Assembly (NCBI RefSeq): GCF_003115775.1
Contig: NZ_QEES01000002.1
Location: forward strand, 1,054,001 to 1,118,000
DNA from: Cellulomonas sp. WB94
GTDB lineage: Bacteria > Actinomycetota > Actinomycetes > Actinomycetales > Cellulomonadaceae
DNA length: 64,000 bases
Direction of reading: 5' to 3'
The number at the start of each line of letters is the position of its first letter. Position 1 is the first letter of the stretch. A program made the position numbers and the translations under genes. Below, piece after piece: positions 22,622-31,210 of the stretch. A model generated the notes under the pieces. The model was not told the DNA's origin, made no database searches, and worked only from the letters and a program-made list of their open reading frames with translations.

Positions 22622-23377
22622 GTGCAACCGACGAGCAGACCGGAGGGGACGGGCGGACCGCGGGTCACGGTGCTGACCGGCGCCGGGATCTCGACCGACT
22701 CCGGCATCCCCGACTTCCGCGGGCCGCAGGGCGTGTGGACCCGCGACCCGCAGGCCGCGCGGCTCCTCGAGCGCAGACCGTACGTGTCCGACCCCGACAT
22801 CCGACGACGCACCTGGCAGATGTGGCGCGACAGCCCGGTGTGGGACGCCCGGCCGACGCCCGCGCACCGCAGCCTCGTCTACCTCGAGCGGGCCGGCCTG
22901 CTCGCCGCGATCTGCACGCAGAACTTCGACGGTCTGCACCAGCGGGCCGGGTCGAGCGCGGCCGCCGTGCTCGAGCTGCACGGCAGCCTGACCTGGACGC
23001 GGTGCCTGCGCTGCGATGCCCGCGAGCGCACGGCGGACGTCCTCGCCCGTCTCGACGTCGACCCCGACCCGCACTGCGCGACGTGCGGTGGTCCGCTCGC
23101 CACCGACGTCGTCATGTTCGGCGAGGCCCTGCCGGGCGACGTGCTCGATGCCGCGGTCGAGGCTGCGGCGTCGTGCGACGTGTTCGTCGCAGTCGGTTCG
23201 ACGCTGACGGTGCAACCCGTGGCGAGCCTCACCGCGGTCGCTGCCGAGGCGGGTGCGCGCGTGCTGGTCGTCAACGCGCAGCCCACCCCGTTCGACCGGA
23301 TGGCCGACCGGGTGGACCGTCGCCCCATCCAGGAGGCGCTGCCGGACCTGGTCAAGGAGCTGCTGACGACGGGCTGA
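22622..23377 (+). CDS. SIR2-family NAD-dependent protein deacylase
   Basis: 251 residues, GTG start. NAD-binding GAGISTDSGIPDFRG, the catalytic region TQNFDGLHQRAG...LELHGSLTW (catalytic His in LHG), and zinc ligands CLRCDA and CATCGG are all present. GSTLTVQPVASL and VVNAQPTPFD complete the Rossmann part. It removes acyl groups from lysines, releasing nicotinamide and O-acyl-ADP-ribose; bacterial homologues regulate acetyl-CoA synthetase. There are no acetyltransferase neighbours, and it is divergent from the ICMT-like gene. Confidence 0.95.
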   Translation: MQPTSRPEGTGGPRVTVLTGAGISTDSGIPDFRGPQGVWTRDPQAARLLERRPYVSDPDIRRRTWQMWRDSPVWDARPTPAHRSLVYLERAGLLAAICTQNFDGLHQRAGSSAAAVLELHGSLTWTRCLRCDARERTADVLARLDVDPDPHCATCGGPLATDVVMFGEALPGDVLDAAVEAAASCDVFVAVGSTLTVQPVASLTAVAAEAGARVLVVNAQPTPFDRMADRVDRRPIQEALPDLVKELLTTG

Positions 23378-23403
23378 CGGGCGCCGGGCTGACGGCGCCG
23401 GCC

Positions 23404-24138
23404 TCAGGCCCGCCGACGCAGCGCGGCGAGCGCCGCACCGACGGACACGACGCACCACACGCCGAGCACGACGACCGAGCGGCCCGGCACGGAGAAGTCG
23501 GCGTTCGCGAGCCCGGCCCGCACGACCTGCGCCATCGGCTCGATCGGCAGGTACGCGTGCGCGTGCTGGAGCCACTCGGGCATGCGCGACGCGGGGTAGC
23601 TCACGGGCGAGAACAGCAGGACGACGAACACGAGCACCTGGGTCAGGAGCGCCGCGAGCATGGGCGGCAGGACGCTTGCCATCGCGTACCCGACGGACGC
23701 CGACGTGAGCGAGACGAGCAGCGCGGACCCGACGAGCCACGGCGCGATCGACAGCTGGACGTCGAACCGCACGACGCCGGCGACGATGCCGAGCACCATC
23801 CCGGGGAGCGCGATGATCGTCCACATGAGCAGGTCGCTCGCGAGGAAGGTCCAGCGCGGTACCGGGAGCGTGCGCATCCAGTCGAGGCTGCCCTCGGTCT
23901 TGGCCTGGGCCAGCATCTGCGGCGCGAGCACGAGGCCCACGGTGATGAGCGTGATCGTCGGGGCGCCGGTCGCGAGGTAGAGACCGACGTCGGGCGTGGG
24001 GTCGCCGACGAGGAGGCCGTAGCCGACGACGGTCGCCACGGCCATGCCGATCTGGACGACGACGAGCAGCGGCATGACGGTCGACCCGCGACGCAGCTGC
24101 CACTGGAGCAGGAGGAGGCCCTGACGGACGGCGGTCAT
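23404..24138 (-). CDS. ABC-2 type transporter permease
   Basis: 244 residues with six predicted membrane helices, in the ABC-2 exporter fold (for example PEWLQHAHAYLPIEPMAQVV, typical of the region before the last helix). The ATG at 24138 overlaps the ATPase stop (24135-24137). It forms a half-size exporter with the ATPase at 24135-25115, under the adjoining TetR regulator. The substrate is probably a drug or hydrophobic compound, by analogy only. Confidence 0.88.
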   Translation of the reverse strand: MTAVRQGLLLLQWQLRRGSTVMPLLVVVQIGMAVATVVGYGLLVGDPTPDVGLYLATGAPTITLITVGLVLAPQMLAQAKTEGSLDWMRTLPVPRWTFLASDLLMWTIIALPGMVLGIVAGVVRFDVQLSIAPWLVGSALLVSLTSASVGYAMASVLPPMLAALLTQVLVFVVLLFSPVSYPASRMPEWLQHAHAYLPIEPMAQVVRAGLANADFSVPGRSVVVLGVWCVVSVGAALAALRRRA

Positions 24139-25115
24139 GCCACGACCGCCAGCTCGGGCTCGGCAGAGGTCGCCCCGCGGTCGGACCCGACGAGGCGCAC
24201 GTAGACGTCCTCGAGGGACGCCGCGGTGAGCGCGTACCGCTCGACGGCGCCCGCGTCGACCTCCGCCTGCGCCCAGCGCACGACGTCGGCGGCCAGGTCG
24301 GCCGGCACCGTGCCGGCCGCGCGCAGGCGCTCACGGCTCGTCTCCGTCACGCCGGGCGGCCAGCCGACGCCACCACCGGCGAGCCCGGGAGCCAGGTCGA
24401 GCTCGACGGTCAGGACTCCGCGGGTCGACGCCGCGAGACCCGCGGGGGTGTCGGCCGCGAGGACCTTGCCCTGGTCGAGGATGACGAGGTGGTCGACGAC
24501 GCGCTCGGCCTCACGCACGTTGTGGGTCACGAGGAGCACCCCGGCGCCGTCGTCGGCCAGGGTACGGATCGCGTCCCAGAGGAGCCGGCGTCGCACGGGG
24601 TCGACGTCGTTGGTCGGCTCGTCGAGCACGACGATGCGGCCGGGCACGACGGCGGTCATGCAGAACGCGGTCAGCCGCGCGATGCCGCCGGAGATCTTCT
24701 GCGACGGCATGTCGGCCCAGCTCCCGATGTCGAGGATGTCGATGAGCCGCTGCGTGCGCTCGGCGACCGCACGCCGGCTGCCGCCGCGGATGCGCCCGAC
24801 GAGCTGGATCGCGGTGCGCGGGGTGAGCCCCGTGATCGGGACGTTGGCCTGCGCCTGGATCGAGGCGAGGCGCCGGGCCCCGTCCGGGTCGGCGACCGCG
24901 TCGATGCCGGCAAGCCGGATCGAGCCCGCGTCGGGGCGCACGAGGCCCACGACCTGGTTGACGAGAGTCGTCTTGCCCGCACCGTTGTGACCGAGCAGGC
25001 CGACGACCTGACCGGCCAGGACGTCGAGGTCGATCCCGTCGTTCGCCTGGACGCCCCGGCGTCCTGGGTACTTCTTGCTCAACCCGCGGATGCTGAGCAC
25101 GGCGCTCGGCTCCAT
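24135..25115 (-). CDS. ABC exporter ATP-binding protein
   Basis: 326 residues; the ATG at 25115 has AGGAGA six bases upstream. Walker A GHNGAGKTTLV, a variant signature QKISGGIARL, Walker B RIVVLDEPTNDVDP and switch His in LLVTHNVREAE are present. The C-terminal 100 residues are the extension common to drug-exporter ATPases. Two TetR operators lie between it and the divergent TetR gene, so it is most likely repressed by that protein. Confidence 0.93.
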   Translation of the reverse strand: MEPSAVLSIRGLSKKYPGRRGVQANDGIDLDVLAGQVVGLLGHNGAGKTTLVNQVVGLVRPDAGSIRLAGIDAVADPDGARRLASIQAQANVPITGLTPRTAIQLVGRIRGGSRRAVAERTQRLIDILDIGSWADMPSQKISGGIARLTAFCMTAVVPGRIVVLDEPTNDVDPVRRRLLWDAIRTLADDGAGVLLVTHNVREAERVVDHLVILDQGKVLAADTPAGLAASTRGVLTVELDLAPGLAGGGVGWPPGVTETSRERLRAAGTVPADLAADVVRWAQAEVDAGAVERYALTAASLEDVYVRLVGSDRGATSAEPELAVVA

Positions 25116-25133
25116 GACTGTCTCCTGTCGACG

Positions 25134-25177
25134 TACCGGTTGGTATATGCCAGAACGTAGCAGATACCGCCTGGTAT
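25134..25177. promoter_or_regulatory. Two TACC-N4-GGTA operators in the ABC/TetR divergent promoter
   Basis: Sites TACCGGTTGGTA (25134-25145) and ATACCGCCTGGTAT (25164-25177) share the inverted arms TACC/GGTA, with centres about 31 bp apart, roughly three helical turns. They lie between the ABC ATPase start (25115) and the TetR start (25209). This is classic placement for a repressor controlling both promoters. Confidence 0.65.
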
Positions 25178-25208
25178 ATAGAAGAGCTCTTCGGCGTATG
25201 ATCTCCGC

Positions 25209-26168
25209 ATGGCACGCTCCAGCTGGCACGACCACCACCGGTCTGACGACACCCGGCCTGACGACACCGGGCGCGACGACACGGGGCGCAGCGACACCGG
25301 GCGCGACGACACGGGGCGCAGCGGCACCGGGCGCGACGACCAGCCGGCGCGCCCGGACGACGACACGGTCGGCGCCGCGACCCGCGCCATCGCCGACGCG
25401 ACCGAGGCCCTCACCAAGCTGCTCGGCAACCAGCTCGCGAGCGTCAGCACCGAGCTCGGCGACGCGATCGCGACGAGCCTGCGCGACGCGGCACGAGGTC
25501 TTGCTGACGCCTCCGAGACGGTCGAGCGCAGGTCCGGCGGGCAGCGCGCCGACGAGCGGCGCCGAGCCCGCGTCGACCGCACTCGCACCGACCTGCTGGC
25601 CGCAGCCGGGCGGGTCTTCGCGGCGCACGGGTACGAGGGCGCCTCCGTCGGCGACATCGCCGCCGAGGCCGGTTACACCAAGGGCGCGCTGTACGCGCAC
25701 TTCGGGTCGAAGAGCGACCTCTTCGTTGCGCTCGCCCGCGAGCGCCTCGACTGCGACCGCCCGGCCGGGCCCGTCGCCGGCCCCGCCACAGGCAGTCTCG
25801 CCGACGAGCTGTCGGCAGGCGTCGCGGCCACGGGCGACGACCCGTCGATGCTGCTCGCGCTCGAGATGCTGGCCTACGCCGTCCGCCACCCCGAGGCGCG
25901 CAACGACCTCGGCCCACTGTTCGACGCCTCGCTGCACGCACTGGCCGAGCGCGTGCGCGACGACCGGCTCGCGCGGAGCCGCAGCGAGGGCAGCGAGCCC
26001 GACGCGCCCGAGACCGCGACCCCGGGCGTGACGCGCGACGACCTCGACACGGCACTCGGGCTCCTCGCGGTCAGCAACGTCTCCGCGATGCTCGCCGCGA
26101 TCACCGACGACCCGCGCACCGTCGCGTCAGCCGGCGGACGCCTCGTCGCACGGCTGCTGGCACCCTGA
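25209..26168 (+). CDS. TetR-family regulator with repeat-rich N-terminal extension
   Basis: 319 residues, far longer than the usual 190-220. The helix-turn-helix begins only at about residue 125 (TDLLAAAGRVFAAHG...TKGALYAHFGSK). The first 45 residues are a hydrophilic repeat (DTGRDDTGRS twice plus fragments) encoded by a 30-bp DNA repeat at 25263-25341. Residues about 50-105 are helical (ATEALTKLLGNQLASVSTEL), like phasin/magnetosome-type amphipathic helices. The ATG at 25209 is the only good start. It probably represses the divergent ABC exporter. Confidence 0.88.
   Translation: MARSSWHDHHRSDDTRPDDTGRDDTGRSDTGRDDTGRSGTGRDDQPARPDDDTVGAATRAIADATEALTKLLGNQLASVSTELGDAIATSLRDAARGLADASETVERRSGGQRADERRRARVDRTRTDLLAAAGRVFAAHGYEGASVGDIAAEAGYTKGALYAHFGSKSDLFVALARERLDCDRPAGPVAGPATGSLADELSAGVAATGDDPSMLLALEMLAYAVRHPEARNDLGPLFDASLHALAERVRDDRLARSRSEGSEPDAPETATPGVTRDDLDTALGLLAVSNVSAMLAAITDDPRTVASAGGRLVARLLAP
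25263..25341 (+). repeat. 30-bp tandem repeat inside the TetR gene
   Basis: Two exact 30-bp units (25263-25292 and 25293-25322) plus a 19-base partial third differing near its start. In frame they encode Asp/Thr/Gly/Arg decapeptides. Likely length-variable by slippage without breaking the frame. Confidence 0.9.
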
Positions 26169-26232
26169 CCGGACCGCCCGAGCCGGCCCTCGGTCCTGCC
26201 ACCGGCCGCGCGCGATGCGGGAAGATGGAGCC

Positions 26233-26850
26233 ATGCGCCTGATCCTCGTCCGCCACGGCCAGACCAGCTCCAACGTCGCCGGGCTGCTCGACACCGACGA
26301 GCCGGGCGCCGGGCTGACCGGCCTCGGGCTCGAGCAGGCAGCCGCCCTGCCCGGCGTGCTGGGCGCGGAGCCGATCGAGGTGCTCTACGCCTCGACGCTG
26401 CTGCGCACCCAGCAGACCGTGGCACCGCTCGCGTCGTTCCTCGGCCTCGAGATCCGCATCCGGGACGGGCTCCGCGAGGTCCGCGCCGGCTCGCTCGAGA
26501 TGCTCGGCGACGAGGCGTCCGTCCAGACGTACCTCACCACGTCGTTCGCCTGGAGCTCGGGCGACCTCCACGCCCGGATGCCCGGGGCCGAGTCGGGGGC
26601 CGAGGTGTTCGCGCGGTACGACGCCGTCGTCGCGGAGATCGCCGCCTCGGGCGCCGGGACCGCCGCGATCGTGAGCCACGGCTCGGTCATCAGGACGTGG
26701 ACGGCGGCGCGAGCCGAGAACGTCACGGCGGACTTCGCGGCCAGGAACGCGCTGGCCAACACCGGCGCGGTCGTCCTCGAGGGCAGCCCGAGCGCCGGCT
26801 GGCGCGCGCTGACCTGGGAGGGTCGGGCCGTCCACCGTGTCGAGGCGTAG
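26233..26850 (+). CDS. Histidine phosphatase (phosphoglycerate-mutase superfamily)
   Basis: 205 residues from the ATG at 26233, preceded by GATGGAG. The RHG motif LVRHGQTSSN carries the phospho-acceptor His, and VSHGSVIRTW is the second catalytic His. ASTLLRTQQTVAPLA is the family block after the core. Broad-specificity phosphatase; the substrate cannot be told. Transcribed after TetR, possibly independently. Confidence 0.9.
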   Translation: MRLILVRHGQTSSNVAGLLDTDEPGAGLTGLGLEQAAALPGVLGAEPIEVLYASTLLRTQQTVAPLASFLGLEIRIRDGLREVRAGSLEMLGDEASVQTYLTTSFAWSSGDLHARMPGAESGAEVFARYDAVVAEIAASGAGTAAIVSHGSVIRTWTAARAENVTADFAARNALANTGAVVLEGSPSAGWRALTWEGRAVHRVEA

Positions 26851-26909
26851 CTGCGGCGATAAGGTCGAATGAGAACCTTCGAGGTCCCGCGGAGACGAGG
26901 TGAGCGGCA

Positions 26910-27635
26910 GTGTCGTCCCTACGCGTCGCGCAGATCCTTGCGAGTGTCGCGGGTGATGTGTCCGCGACCACGACCCTCCCCCAGCGGCTCGTCGACGCGT
27001 GCGCCGACGCGCTCCCGGTCTCCGGTGCGGGCATCGCGCTGATGACCGACGCGGGACCCGCCGGGACGGTCGCCGTCACCGACCGCGTCGCGTCACTCAT
27101 GGAGGACCTGCAGTTCACGCTCGGCGAGGGGCCGTGCGTGGACTCGTCGTTGTGGGGCCGCCCGGTGCTGGAGCCGGACCTGGCCACGACGGGTCCCGCA
27201 CGCTGGCCCGGGTTCAGCGCCGGGGCGCTCGAGGCCGGCATCGGTGCCGTCTTCGCGCTGCCGCTGCGGGTCGGAGGCATCCGACTCGGCGTCCTCGACC
27301 TGTACCGCGACCAGCCGGGCGCTCTGACGTCCCTCGAGCTGACCGAGGCCCTGGCCCACGCCGATGCCGCCACCGCGATCCTGCTGCACCTCCAGGCCCG
27401 CACCCCGGCGAACGGGGCAGGGGCGGGACTCATCCCCGTGGTCGAGGACCACGCGACCGTGCACCAGGCCACGGGCATCGTCTCGGTGCACGCGGACGTC
27501 ACGCTCACCGAGGCGCTCGGCCTGCTCCGCGCCCGGGCCTTCGCCGCCGACCGACCGATCGTCGCGCTGGCTCATGACGTCGTCGCCGGCCTCGTGCACT
27601 TCACGAACGGGGGCGGGGAGATCGACAATGGGTAA
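26910..27635 (+). CDS. GAF-ANTAR protein 1 (putative RNA-binding antiterminator)
   Basis: 241 residues, GTG start. The GAF domain spans about 15-160 (FTLGEGPCVDSS...GVLDLYRDQPG, the standard actinobacterial pattern). A short ANTAR domain follows at about 178-235 (VHQATGIVSVHADVTLTEALGLLRARAFA). ANTAR proteins bind paired hairpins in nascent RNA to prevent termination. Here the usual (A/K)xG and RAR positions of ANTAR are recognisable. It is followed after 61 bases by a second GAF-ANTAR gene. Confidence 0.88.
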   Translation: MSSLRVAQILASVAGDVSATTTLPQRLVDACADALPVSGAGIALMTDAGPAGTVAVTDRVASLMEDLQFTLGEGPCVDSSLWGRPVLEPDLATTGPARWPGFSAGALEAGIGAVFALPLRVGGIRLGVLDLYRDQPGALTSLELTEALAHADAATAILLHLQARTPANGAGAGLIPVVEDHATVHQATGIVSVHADVTLTEALGLLRARAFAADRPIVALAHDVVAGLVHFTNGGGEIDNG

Positions 27636-27696
27636 TGACAGCGGGCCCGGGCGGCCACACCGGACGGACGAGTCCCGACGATCTCAGGAGAATCCG

Positions 27697-28419
27697 ATGA
27701 CCACGCAGCAACGTCTCGCGGAGGTCTTTGTCGAGCTCGCCGACACCCTGGTCGACGACTTCGACGTCGTCGATCTGCTCCAGACGCTCACCGACCGCAC
27801 GGTCGAGCTCCTTGACGCCGACGCCTCCGGTCTCATGCTCGCCGACCAGCGCGGCGACCTGAAGCTCATGGCCTCGACGCTCGAGCGTGCCCGCCTCGTC
27901 GAGCTGTTCGAGCTGCAGGTGGCCGAGGGCCCGTGCCGCGAGTGCTTCACGACCGGTCTGCCGATCACGAACGTCGACCTCAGCGACGCGATGGAGCGCT
28001 GGCCGCGCTTCACGCCCGTGGCGGTCGAGGCCGGGTTCCGCGCCACGCACGCGCTGCCCATGCGGCTGCGCGGGCAGATCATCGGCGTGCTCAACATCTT
28101 CACCGAGAAGGCCGTGCCGCTGAGCGAGGACGACATCGCCGTCGGGCAGGCGATGGCGGACATCGCCACGATCGGGCTGCTCAACGAGCGCACCCACTAC
28201 GAGCAGGTGCGGCTCTCCGAGCAGCTGCAGACGGCGCTGCAGAGCCGGATCCTCATCGAGCAGGCCAAGGGCGTCCTGTCGGCGCGTGCCGACCTCAGCG
28301 TCGACGAGGCGTTCAACCAGATGCGTCACCACGCCCGCAGCACGGGCATGACGCTGTCCGTCGTCGCGAGGAGCGTCATCGACAAGTCGCTCGACCTGCG
28401 CACGGTCGGGAGCGCCTGA
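27697..28419 (+). CDS. GAF-ANTAR protein 2
   Basis: 240 residues; the ATG at 27697 has AGGAG six bases upstream. GAF domain at about 10-165 (LQVAEGPCRECFTTG, GVLNIFTEKAVPLSEDD), then ANTAR at about 175-235 (QSRILIEQAKGVLSARADLSVDEAFNQMRHHARS). It has the classic QAKG and MRxxAR features, better preserved than in the first copy. Ligand unknown. Together with the next STAS gene it forms a small signalling group. Confidence 0.93.
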   Translation: MTTQQRLAEVFVELADTLVDDFDVVDLLQTLTDRTVELLDADASGLMLADQRGDLKLMASTLERARLVELFELQVAEGPCRECFTTGLPITNVDLSDAMERWPRFTPVAVEAGFRATHALPMRLRGQIIGVLNIFTEKAVPLSEDDIAVGQAMADIATIGLLNERTHYEQVRLSEQLQTALQSRILIEQAKGVLSARADLSVDEAFNQMRHHARSTGMTLSVVARSVIDKSLDLRTVGSA

Positions 28420-28594
28420 CCCTTGCTCGGCAGGGAGCCGCCGCGCTATGTTCGGCGCGGTCGCCGTGGATCGCGAATGCTCGCCTGAGCAGCGCGTCGA
28501 CGACGCCCAGAGTCTCACCTGATGAGTCACCCGCTGTGTTGCCCCGGACCCGGTAGCGCGTGGATCGCCTGCATGCGAGCGGAAGCCGGACGGT

Positions 28595-28963
28595 ATGAGC
28601 AGTGGTGCGACGGGCCCGACGCCCGACGACGGTTGGCACGGGGTGTCGGTCGTCCGCGTGGTCGGTGAGCTGGACCTTGCGAGCGCATCCTGGGTTCGCG
28701 CCCGGATCGCGCGGGCCGCCCACGACCCGGCACGTGAGGTCGTCGTGGACCTGTCGGGCGTGTCGTTCGTGGACTGCGCGGGTCTCGGCGCCCTCCTCGG
28801 CGCGCAGGCCAGTCTCGGCAGACGGTTGTCGCTGCGCGGGCCCTCGGTCGCCGTCCTGAAGCTGCTCGAGCTCACGACGCTGCGCGCGGCCCTCGGACCT
28901 CTCCACGTCGTCGGCTCATCGACCGGCAGGGCGGCCGGTCCGCGACGCTGGCCGATCAGGTGA
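28595..28963 (+). CDS. STAS-domain anti-anti-sigma-like protein lacking the phospho-serine
   Basis: 122 residues. STAS core VVRVVGELDLASASWVRARI...VVVDLSGVSFVDCAGLGALLG. In SpoIIAA-type antagonists the loop reads DSSGLG, with the first Ser phosphorylated by the anti-sigma kinase; here it reads DCAGLG, so neither position can be phosphorylated as Ser/Thr. It may be constitutively active, or may bind a different partner. No anti-sigma kinase is adjacent. The 175-base spacer before it holds no other recognisable element. Confidence 0.85.
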   Translation: MSSGATGPTPDDGWHGVSVVRVVGELDLASASWVRARIARAAHDPAREVVVDLSGVSFVDCAGLGALLGAQASLGRRLSLRGPSVAVLKLLELTTLRAALGPLHVVGSSTGRAAGPRRWPIR

Positions 28964-28982
28964 GCCGCGGGCTCTGAGCTGC

Positions 28983-30171
28983 TCAGGCGCCGACCAGGTC
29001 GCGGCGCTCGAAGGCGACGGTGCCGATCACGGCCGCGACCATGCCGATGACGAGCAGCACCGCGGTCGAGCCCGGCTCGAACGAGTCGACCGGGACCAGT
29101 GCCAGGTGCCGGAACGGCGAGACGGCGACGACCGCCTCGGGCCAGTCCAGCGCGGGCCCGACGATCTGCAGCACGTAGGCCAGGACAGCGGCGGACGCCA
29201 CGAGGCCGACGGTCGCGCGGGGCGCGAGCCCGAGGACCAGGACCGCGAGGCCACCGAACACGACCACCGCCGGGAGGGTGTTGAGCACGGCCGCGAGCGA
29301 GTCGCTCGCGGTCAGGTCCGAGCCCGCCGCGGCCGCCCCGGCCCACGTGGCCGCACCGGAGACGGTCGCCAGCAGCAGGACCGAGAGGGCCAGGAGCAGG
29401 ATGTGACCGGCGAGCCAGCGTCGGCGCAGGACGGGCCGCGTCACGATCAGCTCGAGGCGCGCCGAGGCCTCCTCCGCCCGCGCGGCACCGATCCGCCAGG
29501 CGGCGAACACCGCCAGCGCGACGCCCACGATCGTCGCCAGCATCGCGACGAAGGCGTTCGTCAGGTCGGTCACGTCCATGCCCATGACCGCCAGGATGCG
29601 CTGGTAGGACGGGTCGGACTCGATGAAGCCGTTCATGCTGGGGATCAGGACACCGGCGATCAGGCTCCAGACGGTCAGGCCGACGGCCCAGCCGACGAGC
29701 GTCCCGAGGTTGGCGCGCCAGGCGAACGCGAGCGGGCTGGTCAGTCCGCACGCCCGCGTCGGGCGCTCGGCGCGCTGGGCCACGAGACCGGCCTGCGAGT
29801 CACGACGCGTGCGCAGCCACACGGCGCACGCGACCAGCCCGGCGACGACGGCGAGCGGGACGACCAGGACGACCACCCGGTTCGCCCCGAACGGCTGGAG
29901 GTGGTCGATCCAGCCGAACGGCGTGAACCACGCGAGCCACGCGCGCGAGTCGGCACTGTTGGCCGTCATGCGGAGCACGAGCGCCGCGCCGAGGAGCGTC
30001 GCGCTGACCCCGAGGACGCGCGTGCGCGAGGCGAAGACCTGCGCCCCGACCGCCGTCAGGCCGATGAACGCCGCGCTGAAGCCCGCGATGGCCCCGCCGA
30101 AGCACCGACCGTCGGATCAGGCGTGCGGTGAGCCGGACGACGGCCCAGGTGGGCGATCGGTCGAGGCTCAT
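28983..30171 (-). pseudogene. ABC exporter permease with internal deletion and frameshift
   Basis: A valid start (ATG 30171 after GGGAGG) opens MSLDRSPTWAVVRLTARLIRR in one frame. From about 30116 the homologous sequence continues in another frame (CFGGAIAGFSAAFIGLTAVG...) through to the stop at 28983. The joined product would be about 400 residues, versus about 530-550 for full-length actinobacterial permeases of this type, so roughly 150 residues after the first helix region are missing. A shortened protein from the ATG at 29978 (331 aa, still about eight helices) could be made but lacks a good start. The partner ATPase 30208-31080 is intact. A sequencing error could explain the shift but not the missing segment. 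Confidence 0.75.
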
Positions 30172-30207
30172 GGGCGTCCTCCCGGCGGTCGGTCGCGGCG
30201 GTCGCGG

Positions 30208-31080
30208 TCAGTAGTAGGTGAGGAAGATCTCCTCGAGCGACGGCTCCTCGGTCCGGAGCCGGGCGACGGGCAGCGTCGCGAGGAGGGTCAGCAGCGGACC
30301 GGGAGAGCCCGTCACCGACAGCCGCGCCCCGCCGGGGATCAGGTCCACGTCGCTCACGCCCGGGACGTCCGCGAACTCGGGGACGGGACCGTCGAGGACG
30401 ACCTCGACGACGGTCGTGTGCAGGCGCCGCAGATCCTCGAGCGTCGCGACCTCGACGAGCTTGCCGCTGCGCAGGATCCCCACGCGGTCGCACAGGTTCT
30501 CGACCTCGTCGAGGATGTGCGACGACAGGAAGACGGTCTGCCCGCGGGCGGCCGCCTCGCGCGCGATGGCCTGGAACTCGGCCTCCATGAGCGGGTCGAG
30601 GCCGGCCGTCGGCTCGTCGAGCAGCAGGACGTCCGGTCGCGACATGAGGGCCGCGACGAGGGCGATCTTCTGCCGGTTCCCCTTGGAGTACGACCGCACG
30701 CGGTGCGACGGGTCGAGCTCGAGGCGCTCGTAGAGCTCGGAGCGGAACGCGGTGTCGATGCCGCCCGACAGGTTGCCGAGCAGGTCCAGCGTCTCGGCGC
30801 ACGTGAGCTGCGGCCAGAGCGCGACGTCTCCGGCGACGTAGCCGACGTGCCGGTGCGCGCTCTCGACGTCGCCGACCGGGATCCCCATGATCTCGGCCGT
30901 CCCCCGGGTGGGACGGATGAGGCTCAGCAGCAGCCGGACGGTCGTCGACTTGCCGGCGCCGTTGGGGCCGAGGAACCCGAACGTCTCACCGGGATGGACC
31001 TCGAGGTCCATCCCTTCGAGGGCGACGACCGACCCGAAGTGCTTGGTCAGGTCGTGGGTGGCGATCGCCGGGGGTGACAT
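30208..31080 (-). CDS. ABC exporter ATP-binding protein (drug/polyketide type)
   Basis: 290 residues. Walker A GPNGAGKSTTV, signature SYSKGNRQK (variant of LSGGQ), Walker B VLLLDEPTAGLDP, switch LSSHILDEVE. The SKGNRQK signature is common in this actinobacterial exporter family. The C-terminal 70 residues (EEIFLTYY end) match the regulatory tail of such ATPases. Its permease, 37 bases downstream, is broken, so the exporter is likely inactive unless another permease serves it. Confidence 0.92.
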   Translation of the reverse strand: MSPPAIATHDLTKHFGSVVALEGMDLEVHPGETFGFLGPNGAGKSTTVRLLLSLIRPTRGTAEIMGIPVGDVESAHRHVGYVAGDVALWPQLTCAETLDLLGNLSGGIDTAFRSELYERLELDPSHRVRSYSKGNRQKIALVAALMSRPDVLLLDEPTAGLDPLMEAEFQAIAREAAARGQTVFLSSHILDEVENLCDRVGILRSGKLVEVATLEDLRRLHTTVVEVVLDGPVPEFADVPGVSDVDLIPGGARLSVTGSPGPLLTLLATLPVARLRTEEPSLEEIFLTYY

Positions 31081-31166
31081 GGCTCCCCTTCCCTCGTCGA
31101 GCGAGCGGACGGCCTTCGCCTCCGACGCTTCCCGGGACGGGGCCGCGCCTCAAGTGACGATGGTCC

Positions 31167-31195
31167 CGGGGGCCCTCAACCCGTGAGGGCCCCCG
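31167..31195 (-). terminator. Hairpin terminator after GH13 copy 1
   Basis: A perfect 12-bp stem CGGGGGCCCTCA / TGAGGGCCCCCG with a 5-base loop lies 16 bases past the alpha-glucosidase stop. It ends the sugar-uptake operon before the ABC exporter genes. Confidence 0.75.
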
Positions 31196-31210
31196 AGCGC
31201 GTCGCCCCCT

